Shown piece by piece: positions 18,178 to 26,838 of a stretch of 64,000 bases of DNA (position 1 is its first letter; each line of letters opens with the position of its first letter). The stretch comes from Bradyrhizobium sp. 149 (lineage in GTDB: Bacteria; Pseudomonadota; Alphaproteobacteria; Rhizobiales; Xanthobacteraceae): positions 682,001-746,000 of the forward strand of contig NZ_JADPKK010000023.1 in NCBI RefSeq assembly GCF_023073915.1, read 5' to 3'. The position numbers and the translations under genes are program-made. Below the pieces are notes generated by a model. The model was not told where the DNA came from and ran no database searches. It worked only from the letters and a program-made list of their open reading frames with translations.

Positions 18178-19644
18178 TTGAATTTTATCGTGGCCTGGCG
18201 CCGCTTCACGTTCGCGCTTGTGCTGCTGGCGTTGCCGCCGGCCGACGTGAGCGTGGCTTTTGCATCCGACGCGATCGAGCTCGCGCAGGCGCAGCCACAA
18301 GCGCAGCCGGCGCCCGCCCCCTCTCCGACGCCATCGGCGACACCCGCTCCTGCGACGGAGGCACAGCCCGCTGCCGTCGAGCCGATCGGCAACGTCGCGA
18401 CGGTGACAGGCATCGCGACCGTGATCCGCGACAGGAATTCCTATCCGCTGCGGGTGCGCGACGATATCTATCTCAACGACGTCGTGCAGACCTCCTCGAA
18501 CTCCTCGCTCGGCATCACCTTCAATGACGCGACCACGTTCAATCTCTCCGCCAGCGCAAAAGTCACCATCGACACTTACGTCTATGAGGACGGCGGCAAG
18601 CAGAACGCAGGTGTGTTCGACATCGGCAAGGGCACGGTCGCCTTCGTCGCGGCGGCGGTGGCAAAGACCGGCAACATGAAGATCACGACGCCGACCGCGA
18701 CGCTCGGCATCCGCGGCACCACGGGCGTCGTCGACGTGCCGGAAGGCGCCGCTGCGAACAGCACCAACAACGTCAACATCAAGCTCTATCCCGACGCCGA
18801 CGGCCGGGTCGGACACATCGACGTCGATGACCGCACGAGCGGGACGCGGCTCGGCGCGCTGACGCAAGGATCGAGCGGTTTTGCGATCCGGCCGGGCGCA
18901 GCCGCTGCTGGCGTCATGCGCTTTGCCGCGGTGCCGATCACGATCGCGCCACAGCAGATCGCGCGCGACCGTGGCTTCGTCAGCCAGGTCCATCTGGCGC
19001 AGACCACGGGCCGGCAGATCGTCACCGAGCAGCGCGACTTCCGCCGCGCCAATCCGACCGCCAGCCCGCGCATCCCGCGGCCGCTGCAGCCGCCGCAACA
19101 GCAGCAATTGCGGCCGAACACGGCGCCCGGACAACAGCCGCAGCGGCCGAATGGCCAGCCCGGTCAGAACAACCGTCCAGGCCAGCAGCAGCCCGGCGCG
19201 CCAGGCCGGCAAGGTGCTCAACCGCCGCAGCGGCAGGGCCACGGACAGGGTCAAGGACAGGGTCAAGGGGGCGCCGTGCAGCCGGGCACACCGCGCGCGG
19301 GTCAAGGTCAGCAACAACAAGGCCAGAAGCAACGTGCGGGACGTCCGGCAGCTACGCCGCGTACAGGGCACGGCGCGCAGCCTGACGGCACGCCGCAAAT
19401 CCAGCCGCAGCGCGGTGGACAGCTTCCGACGCAGCCCGGCGGAGTCGTGCTGCCGCAGCCGGGCGGGACGCAGCAGCAGCCGCAACTGCCGCACACCGGC
19501 ATGCAGCCGGGGCAGCCGCCCGCCGCTCAACAGCCAGGCATCCAGCGCCCGGGCGGATTCCAGCAGCGCCTCCCCGCCGCGCAGCGTCCCGCAGCCCTGC
19601 GAAGGCAAGTGCCAGTTCCAAAGGAGAAGAAAGAGCGGCGGTGA
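18178..19644 (+). CDS. FecR-domain exported protein with long Pro/Gln/Gly-rich tail
   Basis: This 488-residue protein starts at a TTG (18178) and has a signal-like hydrophobic N-terminus ('FALVLLALPPADVSVAFA'). After a Pro/Ala/Gln linker comes a FecR-type domain (about residues 70-215): 'GIATVIRDRNSYPLRVRDDI', 'TFNDATTFNLSASAKVTIDTYVY', 'KGTVAFVAAAVAKTGNMKITTPTATLGIRGT'. The FecR domain normally forms a beta-sandwich in the periplasm. From about residue 290 to the end it is a low-complexity region rich in Gln, Pro and Gly. There is no adjacent ECF sigma factor or TonB receptor, so it is probably not a FecR signalling protein but a structural or adhesive surface protein. Confidence 0.8.
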   Translation: MNFIVAWRRFTFALVLLALPPADVSVAFASDAIELAQAQPQAQPAPAPSPTPSATPAPATEAQPAAVEPIGNVATVTGIATVIRDRNSYPLRVRDDIYLNDVVQTSSNSSLGITFNDATTFNLSASAKVTIDTYVYEDGGKQNAGVFDIGKGTVAFVAAAVAKTGNMKITTPTATLGIRGTTGVVDVPEGAAANSTNNVNIKLYPDADGRVGHIDVDDRTSGTRLGALTQGSSGFAIRPGAAAAGVMRFAAVPITIAPQQIARDRGFVSQVHLAQTTGRQIVTEQRDFRRANPTASPRIPRPLQPPQQQQLRPNTAPGQQPQRPNGQPGQNNRPGQQQPGAPGRQGAQPPQRQGHGQGQGQGQGGAVQPGTPRAGQGQQQQGQKQRAGRPAATPRTGHGAQPDGTPQIQPQRGGQLPTQPGGVVLPQPGGTQQQPQLPHTGMQPGQPPAAQQPGIQRPGGFQQRLPAAQRPAALRRQVPVPKEKKERR

Positions 19645-19700
19645 TTGTGCCGCCCCTCACCCTGAGGATTGACGTCGATCGCGATCAGCCTCCTCCTCTT

Positions 19701-19780
19701 CGTCATTGCGAGCGCAGCGAAGCAATCCAGAGTCCCTCCGCGGAAAGATTCTGGATTGCTTCGCTACGCTCGCAATGACG
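19701..19780. repeat. Palindromic intergenic repeat, family 2
   Basis: Inverted halves CGTCATTGCGAGCGCAGCGA ... and ... TTGCTTCGCTACGCTCGCAATGACG enclose a short variable centre (AATCCAGA ... TCTGGATT). The same element occurs at 37762, 45574 and 51624. A partial family-1 repeat (CCCCTCACCCTGAGGATT) lies just before it at about 19654-19671. Confidence 0.88.
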
Positions 19781-19852
19781 ACTTGGAGAGAGCTTGGTGC
19801 TATCTCGCCATCGTAACTCGCGGACATTCTCTTACCCGCAGGACGGGCAAAC

Positions 19853-20422
19853 TCACGCCTCGCCGCGCAGCCAAGTCCGCACCTTCTGCAACAGACCGTG
19901 TCGCGGCTCATCAACAGAAGCGACTTCGGCCGGTGTCACCGTCTGCAGTGCTGCATCGACGTCGTCTGCGGCCAACGCCGGCGTCGGCTCCGGATCTGGC
20001 GACGATGCCCATCCCGCCGCCGCCAGCGCGATCGGGCCGACTTGCACAAGGAACACGCGCTCGTACTCTCGCGACAGGCGCGCGAGCGCGTCTTCCAGCG
20101 TCAGCCAGTCGACCGCCTTGATGTCGCTCATCAGCTTGCGGACGGGACCGCCCTCGGCCTCCATGCGCCAGAAATGCACGACCTTGGAGCGGCCACCGGA
20201 CTGATAGACGAGCGTGCCCAAAAACTCATGGATGGCGACGTCGTGGCCGGTCTCTTCCAGCACCTCGCGATGCGCGGCCTGCTTCGGCGTCTCGCCGTCG
20301 TCGAGCTTGCCCTTGGGCAAAACCCATTCGTTGCGCTTGCGCTGGCGCACGACGGCAATCAGCGGCGGCGCACCACGCCGCAGCACAATACCGCCCGCCG
20401 CCATGACCGGCGCCCGCGCCAT
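19853..20422 (-). CDS. NUDIX hydrolase
   Basis: This 189-residue protein carries a full Nudix box, G-x5-E-x7-R-E-V-x-E-E-x-G ('GKLDDGETPKQAAHREVLEETG'-type), at about residues 44-67. It hydrolyses a nucleoside diphosphate linked to another group; the substrate cannot be read. The ATG at 20422 is preferred; the frame is open to 20596 inside the psd gene, but that extension is basic and non-homologous. The C-terminus is a low-conservation acidic tail ending in a 'WLRGE' helix. It lies 67 bases downstream of psd on the same strand. Confidence 0.85.
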   Translation of the reverse strand: MARAPVMAAGGIVLRRGAPPLIAVVRQRKRNEWVLPKGKLDDGETPKQAAHREVLEETGHDVAIHEFLGTLVYQSGGRSKVVHFWRMEAEGGPVRKLMSDIKAVDWLTLEDALARLSREYERVFLVQVGPIALAAAGWASSPDPEPTPALAADDVDAALQTVTPAEVASVDEPRHGLLQKVRTWLRGEA

Positions 20423-20489
20423 CAGAAAATCCGTAGTCGTAGAAGCGTCCCCACGGACGATATAGGCGGCCGACGCGGCGGATTGAAGG

Positions 20490-21353
20490 CTAGTTTTTTC
20501 TGAGCAGCGCTTGACCTGCGCGAATGCGCGTGCCTTCGGCGATGCCGTCGCAAAAGGTGAAATCGCCGGGCGCGAGGATGATGATGGTCGAGCCATGCTC
20601 GAACCAGCCGAGCTCCTCGCCCTTGCTCACGTTGACGTCGCAGGGAAAATTGACCGGCCCCCTGGTCTGCGCATTCAGCACCATGTCGAGGAAGTGCAGA
20701 CGGATGCTTGCGACCAGGATCGCGGCGACCGGCACCAGCGTCACGGCCTCACCGGTCGACAAATGCGTGCGGATCACCGCGCGCTCGTTCTTGCAAAAGA
20801 GCCGCTCGACCCGCTTCAGCGCGATCGGATTCACGTTCCAGACATCGCCATGGATCAGCGTGACGCGCTCGATATGCGCGTCATAAGGCGCGTGGAAGCG
20901 GTGATACATGCTCGAGGTCAACCGCAGCGTGACGAAGGAGCCGTTGCGGTGCTGGTCGACGAGCGCGGAATCACCGAGCAAATCGAGCAGCGAGTAAGGC
21001 GCGCCCTTGACCTGGAACAGCTCGGTGTCGGCGATCCGGCCATGAGCGCCGACGATGCCGTCAGACGGACTGGCGATAATGGAGGGGTCCGGATCAAAGA
21101 GCCGCAGGCCGGGCTTGAGCTCCCGGGTGAAGCAATCGTGCAGGCTCCTGAAATGGGTCTTGTGCGCCTCCGACAGATCGAGGTCCGAGAACAGCTTCCA
21201 CAGCGCTATCGAGCCGTCCCGCACCAGCGGATTCTCGATCTTGGAGAACCAGCCCATGAAGCGGGTCAGGGCCGCGCGGGGGATGCGGTTGGTCAACAGG
21301 AAGTTGAGGTCTTCCTGCTGCGTGAAAGAGGCGATGAGGGCTTTGACTGTCAT
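20490..21353 (-). CDS. psd: Phosphatidylserine decarboxylase proenzyme
   Basis: This 287-residue enzyme makes phosphatidylethanolamine from phosphatidylserine at the inner membrane. The self-cleavage motif is H-G-S-T at about residues 253-256, so cleavage between Gly254 and Ser255 would give the pyruvoyl alpha chain. Other family marks are 'SPSDGIVGAHGRI' and 'YHRFHAPYDAHIERV' (active-site Asp and His). It is divergent from the class III aminotransferase with only 35 bases between starts. A phosphatidylethanolamine methyltransferase gene (23981) lies 3 kb away, so the two steps to phosphatidylcholine sit close together. Confidence 0.94.
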   Translation of the reverse strand: MTVKALIASFTQQEDLNFLLTNRIPRAALTRFMGWFSKIENPLVRDGSIALWKLFSDLDLSEAHKTHFRSLHDCFTRELKPGLRLFDPDPSIIASPSDGIVGAHGRIADTELFQVKGAPYSLLDLLGDSALVDQHRNGSFVTLRLTSSMYHRFHAPYDAHIERVTLIHGDVWNVNPIALKRVERLFCKNERAVIRTHLSTGEAVTLVPVAAILVASIRLHFLDMVLNAQTRGPVNFPCDVNVSKGEELGWFEHGSTIIILAPGDFTFCDGIAEGTRIRAGQALLRKN

Positions 21354-21388
21354 GAATCTGTCAGCTCGCAGTATTAGCGCTTGTTGTC

Positions 21389-23119
21389 ATGGAAACGACA
21401 CTCCCGATTCTCTCTTTGTCCGTGGCCGCCGCAGCGTCCGCTGCCGCCGCCTTCCCGAAGCTGAAAGCGCGCCTGGAGCTCTCCCGCGCCAAGCACCGCT
21501 CGCTCGCCGGGCACTCCAAGATGTCGCGCCGCGTGGCAAAGCTGCTCCCCTTCTACGAATTCGAAGGCGACGCGTACTTCGCCTGCGACGGCGCGCCGGC
21601 GAACGTCGCAGCGCAGCGCAAGGACGGCTTCTTCCGTCTCGCCGCCCTCTACGCCGAGCGCTACCCCAAGGGCCGCGCGATGACGAAGGAAGCGGCGGAA
21701 AAGATCTCCGACCTGCACTTCACCGAGACCTACCGCGTGCCGTTCCAGTTCTCGCGTCTGGTTCGCGAGCATTTGGGCACCTCGACCTTCGTGGAGTCGT
21801 CGCGCGGTGTCACGGCCACCGATGTCGACGGCAACACCGCCTACGACCTCACGGGATCCTACGGCGTCAACATCTTCGGCAACGACTTCTACAAGGAGTG
21901 CATCGAGGGCTCCGAGAAGCGGGCGCACGCGCTCGGACCGGTGCTCGGCCCCTACCATCCCGTCATCCTCGAGAACGTGGCGCGGCTGTGCCAGATCTCG
22001 GGCCTCGACGAGGTCTCCTTCCACATGTCCGGTACCGAAGCCGTGATGCAGGCGGTGCGGCTCGCGCGCTACCACACCAGGCGCACGCATCTGGTTCGCT
22101 TCGCGGGCGCCTATCACGGCTGGTGGGGCGACGTGCAGCCCGGCGTCGGCAATCCGATTCCCGCGCACGAGACCTACACCCTCGCCGAGATGTCGCAGAA
22201 GACGCTGCACGTTCTGCGGACGCGCAAGGACATCGCCTGCGTGCTGGTCAACCCGCTGCAGGGGCTGCATCCGAATGCCAATGCGCCCGGCGATTCCGCG
22301 CTGGTCGACTCGTCCCGCGGCGGCAATTTCGACCGCGCCGCCTACACCGAGTGGCTGAAGAAGCTGGGCGAGGTCTGCACCGAGCGCGGCATCGTGCTGA
22401 TCTTCGACGAGGTCTTCGTCGGCTTCCGTCTCGCCGCAGGCGGCGCCCAGGAATATTTCGGCGTGCGCGCCGACATGGTGACCTACGGCAAGAGCCTCGC
22501 CGGCGGCCTGCCGGTCGGCGTCGTCTGCGGCAAACGCGAGCTGATGCGCCGCTTCCGCGACGACCGCCCGGCCGACGTCTGCTTCGCCCGCGGCACCTTC
22601 AACTCGCACCCCTACGTCATGACGGCGATGGACGAGTTTCTGAGCCGGCTCGCCAGCCCGAACTTCCGCGCCGTCTATGACGGACTGGACGCGACCTGGA
22701 ACGGCCGCGCGCAAAAGCTCAACCGGATGATGACCGATGCCGACCTGCCGGTGCGCTTCGCGAACTTCTCGTCGATCTGGACCGTGAAATACACCACGCC
22801 GTCCCGCTACAACTGGATGCTGCAATATTACCTGCGCGCCGAAGGCCTGTCCTTGAGCTGGGTCGGCACCGGCCGGCTGATCTTCAGCCTGAACTACACC
22901 GACGCCGATTTCATGGAAGTGGCCGAGCGCTTCGTCCGCGCCGCCGAGAAGATGAAGGCCGACGGCTTCTGGTGGCACGATGGCGTCCTCACCAACAAGA
23001 CCATCAAGCGGCAGATCCTGAAAGAGATGCTGGCCAAGCGCCTCGGGCGCGGAGGCCAATTCCTCCAACACCGTCATGGCCGGGCTTGTCCCGGCCATCC
23101 ACGCGTCTCCGCGCGCTAG
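21389..23119 (+). CDS. Class III PLP-dependent aminotransferase (glutamate-1-semialdehyde aminomutase-like) with repeat-derived C-terminus
   Basis: This 576-residue enzyme is longer than the usual 430 or so. Residues 1-130 are an N-terminal extension. The core shows 'SGTEAVMQAVRLAR' (about 214-227), 'YHG' (242-244), the PLP-binding Asp in 'IFDEVF' (about 338-343) and the Schiff-base Lys in 'TYGKSLAGG' (Lys368). The reaction is an amino transfer or 1,2-shift; the substrate is unknown and it is unlikely to be HemL itself. The last 16 residues (HRHGRACPGHPRVSAR) and the stop are encoded by a palindromic repeat starting at 23071, so the original end is lost. Confidence 0.85.
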   Translation: METTLPILSLSVAAAASAAAAFPKLKARLELSRAKHRSLAGHSKMSRRVAKLLPFYEFEGDAYFACDGAPANVAAQRKDGFFRLAALYAERYPKGRAMTKEAAEKISDLHFTETYRVPFQFSRLVREHLGTSTFVESSRGVTATDVDGNTAYDLTGSYGVNIFGNDFYKECIEGSEKRAHALGPVLGPYHPVILENVARLCQISGLDEVSFHMSGTEAVMQAVRLARYHTRRTHLVRFAGAYHGWWGDVQPGVGNPIPAHETYTLAEMSQKTLHVLRTRKDIACVLVNPLQGLHPNANAPGDSALVDSSRGGNFDRAAYTEWLKKLGEVCTERGIVLIFDEVFVGFRLAAGGAQEYFGVRADMVTYGKSLAGGLPVGVVCGKRELMRRFRDDRPADVCFARGTFNSHPYVMTAMDEFLSRLASPNFRAVYDGLDATWNGRAQKLNRMMTDADLPVRFANFSSIWTVKYTTPSRYNWMLQYYLRAEGLSLSWVGTGRLIFSLNYTDADFMEVAERFVRAAEKMKADGFWWHDGVLTNKTIKRQILKEMLAKRLGRGGQFLQHRHGRACPGHPRVSAR

Positions 23120-23159
23120 CTCCAAGACGTGGATGCCCGGGACGAGCCCGGGCATGACG
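23071..23159. repeat. Palindromic intergenic repeat, family 3
   Basis: Left half CGTCATGGCCGGGCTTGTCC and right half GACGAGCCCGGGCATGACG, with CCATCCACG and CGTGGATG inner arms. A second copy lies at 42551. The left half is read as the C-terminal codons of the class III aminotransferase gene. Confidence 0.88.
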
Positions 23160-23197
23160 CAACCATCAGACATCGGAGGCCTTGGTGAGAACGGCGC

Positions 23198-23856
23198 TCA
23201 GGCGTGCTGCTCTTCGAGCCTGGGCTCGCCGATGAGGCCCAGCGTGTGCTCGGGGTTGAGATGCAGGCCGGGATCCATCAGCTCGCCCCGCAGCAGCGCC
23301 AGCGGCGCAGCGCGATAGAGCACCAAATCGTGGAAGGGATCGGTCAGGATCTTCGTCATCCAGACGAGGCCGGTCTCGACGTCGCGGATGAAGAACAGGT
23401 GCACCGTGCGGAACAGGAGACCGCCGCCGCCGACGACGAGCCAGATCTTGGCGACCTGCCGCATGAAGTCGGCCGCGCCCGCCCAGGGCGTGAAAAGGCC
23501 GAACAGCGTGGGATCGACCAGCAGCACCAGCGGCGACAGCGCCCAGATCGACATCAGCACGACCTTGCGCTGAAGATTGTAGCCGACCTTGATCTCTTCC
23601 TTGTGCTCGTGCGTCGCCTGGTTGATTTGGTCGTAGCCGTGCGGCTCGAAGAAGAAGTGACCGGCCTGGCGCGAGGTCATCGAGACCAGCCAGCCCACCA
23701 GCGCGGAGACCATGGGATCGACAAACAGCCAGACATAGGCGACAGGAAGCTCAGCGCGCTGACGAAGTGCAGGCTCTGATTGATGCGGCTGTGGTGATAG
23801 TAGCGATGGTCGTCCCAGCGCTGGATTCGCAGCTGCTCGAGATAGTTCTTGATCAT
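23198..23856 (-). pseudogene. Membrane protein of unknown function, interrupted by a frameshift
   Basis: Frame one starts at ATG 23856 after a GGGGGAGAG site and reads MIKNYLEQLRIQRWDDHRYY then HHSRINQSLHFVSALSFL. Frame two continues as VAYVWLFVDPMVSALVGWL and runs to the stop at 23198. The join is near 23745-23750 and one missing base restores a protein of about 219 residues with four or five helices. The 'YHH...N..LHF' opening faintly resembles Mpo1-like (YGL010w) proteins, but I do not assign a family. It follows pmtA on the same strand after 124 bases. It is either a real mutant or a sequencing error. Confidence 0.7.
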
Positions 23857-23980
23857 GCTCTCCCCCAAATGCTTTCGGGTTCAGGATTTACAGGGATTCG
23901 ACGTACGTCGTGTGACATCATCATTCTGTCATGTGGCGATGTGCAGCGCCGCGACGACGCTCGCGACGCGTGAGCTTGGA

Positions 23981-24670
23981 TTACGCCGCCTTGGCGAGTT
24001 CGATCTTGCGGAAGCGCACCAGCGAGAAATGACCGAGCGGCGGAATCAGGCGGCGCTCGGCGAGCTCGACGCCGTCAGCACCGGCCAGCCATCTGGCGTA
24101 ACGCGACCAGGCGAACTCGGCGGTGCGGAAGCCAAGCGGACGCACCACCGGCTGCAGCTTCTGCTCGATGAAACGGCGCATGCCGGTATCGGCGCTGACG
24201 CGGGTGAGGATGATCAGCTCGCCGCCTGGGCGCAGCACGCGGGCGAATTCGTCGAGCGCGACCTCCGGATTCGGCACGGCTGTGACGACGTATTGCGCCA
24301 TCACGACGTCGAAGGAATTGTCGGGGAATTCGAGCTTCTCGGCATCCATCACCGCGAGACCCTCGACATTCTTCAGCTTGCCCTCGGTGACGCGCTGGCG
24401 CGCCTTGTCGAGCATCGCTTCCGATATGTCGGTGCCGAAAATGCGCAGATGCGGCGCATAGAGCGGCAGCGAGATGCCGGTGCCGACGCCGACCTCGAGC
24501 ACGCGGCCGCCGATCTTGTTGGTAGCCGCGATCGCAGCCTGCCGGCCCTTGGCGAACACGCCTCCGAACACGAGGTCGTAGACCGGCGCCCAGCGGTCAT
24601 ACGCCTGCTCGACGGTGCCACGGGTGAGGTCGAGCTGCTGGGTGCCGTCGAGGTTCATGGTCTTAGCCAT
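23981..24670 (-). CDS. pmtA: Phosphatidylethanolamine N-methyltransferase, rhizobial PmtA type
   Basis: This 229-residue SAM-dependent methyltransferase has motif I 'RVLEVGVGTGISLPLY' (about 55-70), an acidic ribose-binding residue in 'IFGTDISEAML', and motif 'FDVVMAQYVVTAVPNP'. The opening 'YDRWAPVYDLVFGGVFAKGR' is the signature stretch of the Sinorhizobium/Bradyrhizobium PmtA group, which methylates phosphatidylethanolamine to phosphatidylcholine at the inner membrane, important for symbiosis. It begins 35 bases after the stop of the GT4 gene on the same strand, so they are probably one operon. The psd gene that makes its substrate is nearby. Confidence 0.88.
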   Translation of the reverse strand: MAKTMNLDGTQQLDLTRGTVEQAYDRWAPVYDLVFGGVFAKGRQAAIAATNKIGGRVLEVGVGTGISLPLYAPHLRIFGTDISEAMLDKARQRVTEGKLKNVEGLAVMDAEKLEFPDNSFDVVMAQYVVTAVPNPEVALDEFARVLRPGGELIILTRVSADTGMRRFIEQKLQPVVRPLGFRTAEFAWSRYARWLAGADGVELAERRLIPPLGHFSLVRFRKIELAKAA

Positions 24671-24705
24671 CGATGAGGTTCTCGCTGTGGTTCAGAACGT
24701 TGAGG

Positions 24706-25758
24706 TCAACTGCGCACCGGCCGCCGCGCCATGCGAGGCGAGGCGCGCAAGGCACGGCTGGGCTGAAGTGAAGTGAGGTTGCCGACGAACTGGCGCGCGC
24801 TGTTTTCCCAGGAACGCTCCAGCGCAAAGTTACGGCAGGTCTGGCGCGACATGGTGAGCGCGCGCAGGCACGCGGCGCGTAAATCGTGGTCGATCGCGCC
24901 GATCGGATGATCGGCGATGACGTCCTTCGGGCCCGTCACCGGAAACGCCGCAACCGGCGTGCCGCAGGCGAGCGCTTCGAGCTGCACCACGCCGAACGTG
25001 TCGGTGAGGCTCGGAAACACGAACACGTCGGCGGCGGCGAGATGAGCGGTGAGATCGGCGCCCTTCTTCTCGCCGAGGAAGACGGCGTCGGGATATTTCT
25101 TTTCGAGGGCACACTTCTGCGGGCCCTCGCCGACGACGACCTTGGTGCCGGGCAGGTCGAGCGAGAGAAATGCTTCGAGATTCTTCTCCACCGCCACGCG
25201 ACCCATCGTCATGAAGATCGGCCCGGGCAGATCCAGCTTTGCCGGAGAGTCAGGATGGAAAAGTTCGGTGTTGACGCCGCGCGTCCAGAAGCCGAGCCGC
25301 TTGAAGCCGCGCTCGGACAGCTCCTGCCGCAGCGAGGGCGTCGCCACCATCGTCATCGCGGCGGCATCGTGGAAATGGCGCAGCACGGCATAGCCGACGC
25401 CGGCGGGAATGCCGGTCCGCACCGAGACGTATTCGGGAAAGCGTGTAGTGTAGGAGGTGGTGAAGGCAAGCCGGTTGCGGCGGCAATAAGCCCGGGCCGC
25501 CCAGCCGATCGGTCCCTCGGTCGCAATGTGCAGGGCTTCCGGCGCCGCCTTCTCGATCCGCCGCGCAATCTCCTTGCCGCTCGGCAGCGCAATGCGCAGC
25601 CCCGGATAGGTCGGCAACGGCCACGACCGAAAGCCGTCCGGCGTGAGGAAGTCGATCTCGACATCCAATGCCTTGGCCGCGCCAGCCAGCGAGGTCAGCG
25701 TCCGGACCACACCGTTAACTTGCGGATGCCAGGCGTCAGTCGCGATTAATACCCGCAT
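24706..25758 (-). CDS. GT4 family glycosyltransferase
   Basis: This 350-residue protein has the GT-B fold of family 4: an N-terminal 'MRVLIATDAWHPQVNGVVRT' with the glycine-containing donor loop, an 'EGPIGWAARAYC' middle, and the C-terminal nucleotide-sugar part with 'MTMGRVAVEKNLEAFL' and the E-x7-E motif in 'FPSLTDTFGVVQLEALACG'. Relatives modify diacylglycerol lipids or phosphatidylinositol, and co-location with pmtA suggests a membrane lipid acceptor, but this is inference. The ATG at 25758 matches the family start; 25803 only adds a non-homologous leader. Confidence 0.87.
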   Translation of the reverse strand: MRVLIATDAWHPQVNGVVRTLTSLAGAAKALDVEIDFLTPDGFRSWPLPTYPGLRIALPSGKEIARRIEKAAPEALHIATEGPIGWAARAYCRRNRLAFTTSYTTRFPEYVSVRTGIPAGVGYAVLRHFHDAAAMTMVATPSLRQELSERGFKRLGFWTRGVNTELFHPDSPAKLDLPGPIFMTMGRVAVEKNLEAFLSLDLPGTKVVVGEGPQKCALEKKYPDAVFLGEKKGADLTAHLAAADVFVFPSLTDTFGVVQLEALACGTPVAAFPVTGPKDVIADHPIGAIDHDLRAACLRALTMSRQTCRNFALERSWENSARQFVGNLTSLQPSRALRASPRMARRPVRS

Positions 25759-26031
25759 GGGAAAATCCCGAGAGTTTGATGATTCTCGGCTTTCGACCAT
25801 CAACCACGGATATTTCAGGCGTGTGACGTCATGGAAGTGTCGGCCCGCTGTTTTGTTCGTTAACGGGTCCGCGCAGCCACGAAACCGTCATGAAACAATC
25901 CTTTCCGCCATGAAACCGTTTTCGGGTTTCCGCGCAAACGTCCCGAAACTTCTTGCCGTTAGTGATTTACGTAACAGAGCACCGAAACGGTGCCGGGGTG
26001 ACGAAGAACACCGCGCAAACAGGGGCGACCA
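25759..26031. other. Divergent control region between the GT4 and L,D-transpeptidase genes
   Basis: This 273-base gap drives genes in both directions. It contains a hairpin-capable stretch GAAACCGTTTTCGGGTTTC near 25913-25931. A 41-codon open stretch starting at an ATG near 25912 has no homologous look and is not called. No convincing operator was seen. Confidence 0.4.
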
Positions 26032-26733
26032 ATGATCAATCTGGACACGTTGAAGAAAAATTCGCGCGCCGTTGCTTTTGGCGCAGCGGCTGTGATCGCG
26101 TGCGCAGGCCCAGTCAAGGCCGCGCCCGTGCAGCTCTTCCCGTTCTTCCAGCCGCTGCCGCCGATCGCAGCGCCGCAGCCGTACCAGCCTTATCAAGCCA
26201 CGCCCTATCAGGCCGTGCCGTCCGAAGATCAGGACGCCATCGAAACGCCCGCGCGCTTCCGCCGCCAGACCGTCTCCTACGCGACGCGTGAAGCGCCGGG
26301 CACCATCATCATCGATACGCCCAACACCTACCTCTATCTCGTGCTCGGCAACGGCCAGGCGATGCGCTACGGCATCGGCGTCGGCCGCGACGGCTTCACC
26401 TGGTCCGGCACCCAGTCCGTGACCAAGAAGGCCGAGTGGCCGGATTGGACCCCACCGCCGGAGATGATCGCCCGCCAGCCCTATCTGCCGCGCCACATGG
26501 CCGGCGGCCCCGGCAATCCGCTCGGTGCCCGCGCCATGTATCTCGGCGGCACCATCTACCGCATCCACGGCACCAACGCGCCCGACACCATCGGCAAGCA
26601 CGTCTCCTCCGGCTGCATCCGCCTGACCAATGACGACGTCGCGGATCTCTACTCCCGCGTCAACGTCGGCACCAAGGTGATCGTGCTGCCGATGACCGAG
26701 CGCCGCGCGGAATTGGGAGCCGCGACGCGGTAA
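26032..26733 (+). CDS. L,D-transpeptidase (YkuD family)
   Basis: This 233-residue exported enzyme has a signal peptide (about residues 1-30), a Pro/Tyr/Gln-rich linker, and an ErfK/YbiS/YcfS/YnhG (YkuD) domain from about residue 88. The catalytic signature is H179-G-T ... S-S-G-C195-I-R, matching HxG...SxGCxR. It forms 3-3 crosslinks in peptidoglycan or attaches proteins to it in the periplasm. It is followed by a strong intrinsic terminator, so it is probably a single-gene unit. Bradyrhizobia carry many paralogues of this enzyme. Confidence 0.92.
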   Translation: MINLDTLKKNSRAVAFGAAAVIACAGPVKAAPVQLFPFFQPLPPIAAPQPYQPYQATPYQAVPSEDQDAIETPARFRRQTVSYATREAPGTIIIDTPNTYLYLVLGNGQAMRYGIGVGRDGFTWSGTQSVTKKAEWPDWTPPPEMIARQPYLPRHMAGGPGNPLGARAMYLGGTIYRIHGTNAPDTIGKHVSSGCIRLTNDDVADLYSRVNVGTKVIVLPMTERRAELGAATR

Positions 26734-26755
26734 GCGACAGGACATTGTGACGCAA

Positions 26756-26785
26756 ACGGCCCCGGAACCCACCGGGGCCGTTTTC
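26756..26785 (+). terminator. Rho-independent terminator after the L,D-transpeptidase
   Basis: Stem ACGGCCCCGG (26756-26765) pairs perfectly with CCGGGGCCGT (26772-26781) around an AACCCA loop, followed by TTTCGTTT. It sits 23 bases after the stop codon. Confidence 0.88.
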
Positions 26786-26838
26786 GTTTGCCTCCCGATG
26801 CGCGCGCGTGCTGCGGCGCGACCCCGATGGAGGCGCAA

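Noticed and set aside
19240..19275. Tandem CAGGGTCAAGGA units
   Set aside because: They are in frame and give the GQGQ part of the FecR protein tail; no separate element.
21374..23173. 599-codon open frame opposite the class III aminotransferase
   Set aside because: Shadow of a gene with clear PLP motifs; no domain recognisable.
25912..26035. 41-codon open stretch in the divergent region before the L,D-transpeptidase
   Set aside because: No Shine-Dalgarno, basic random composition, and it overlaps the start of the real gene.
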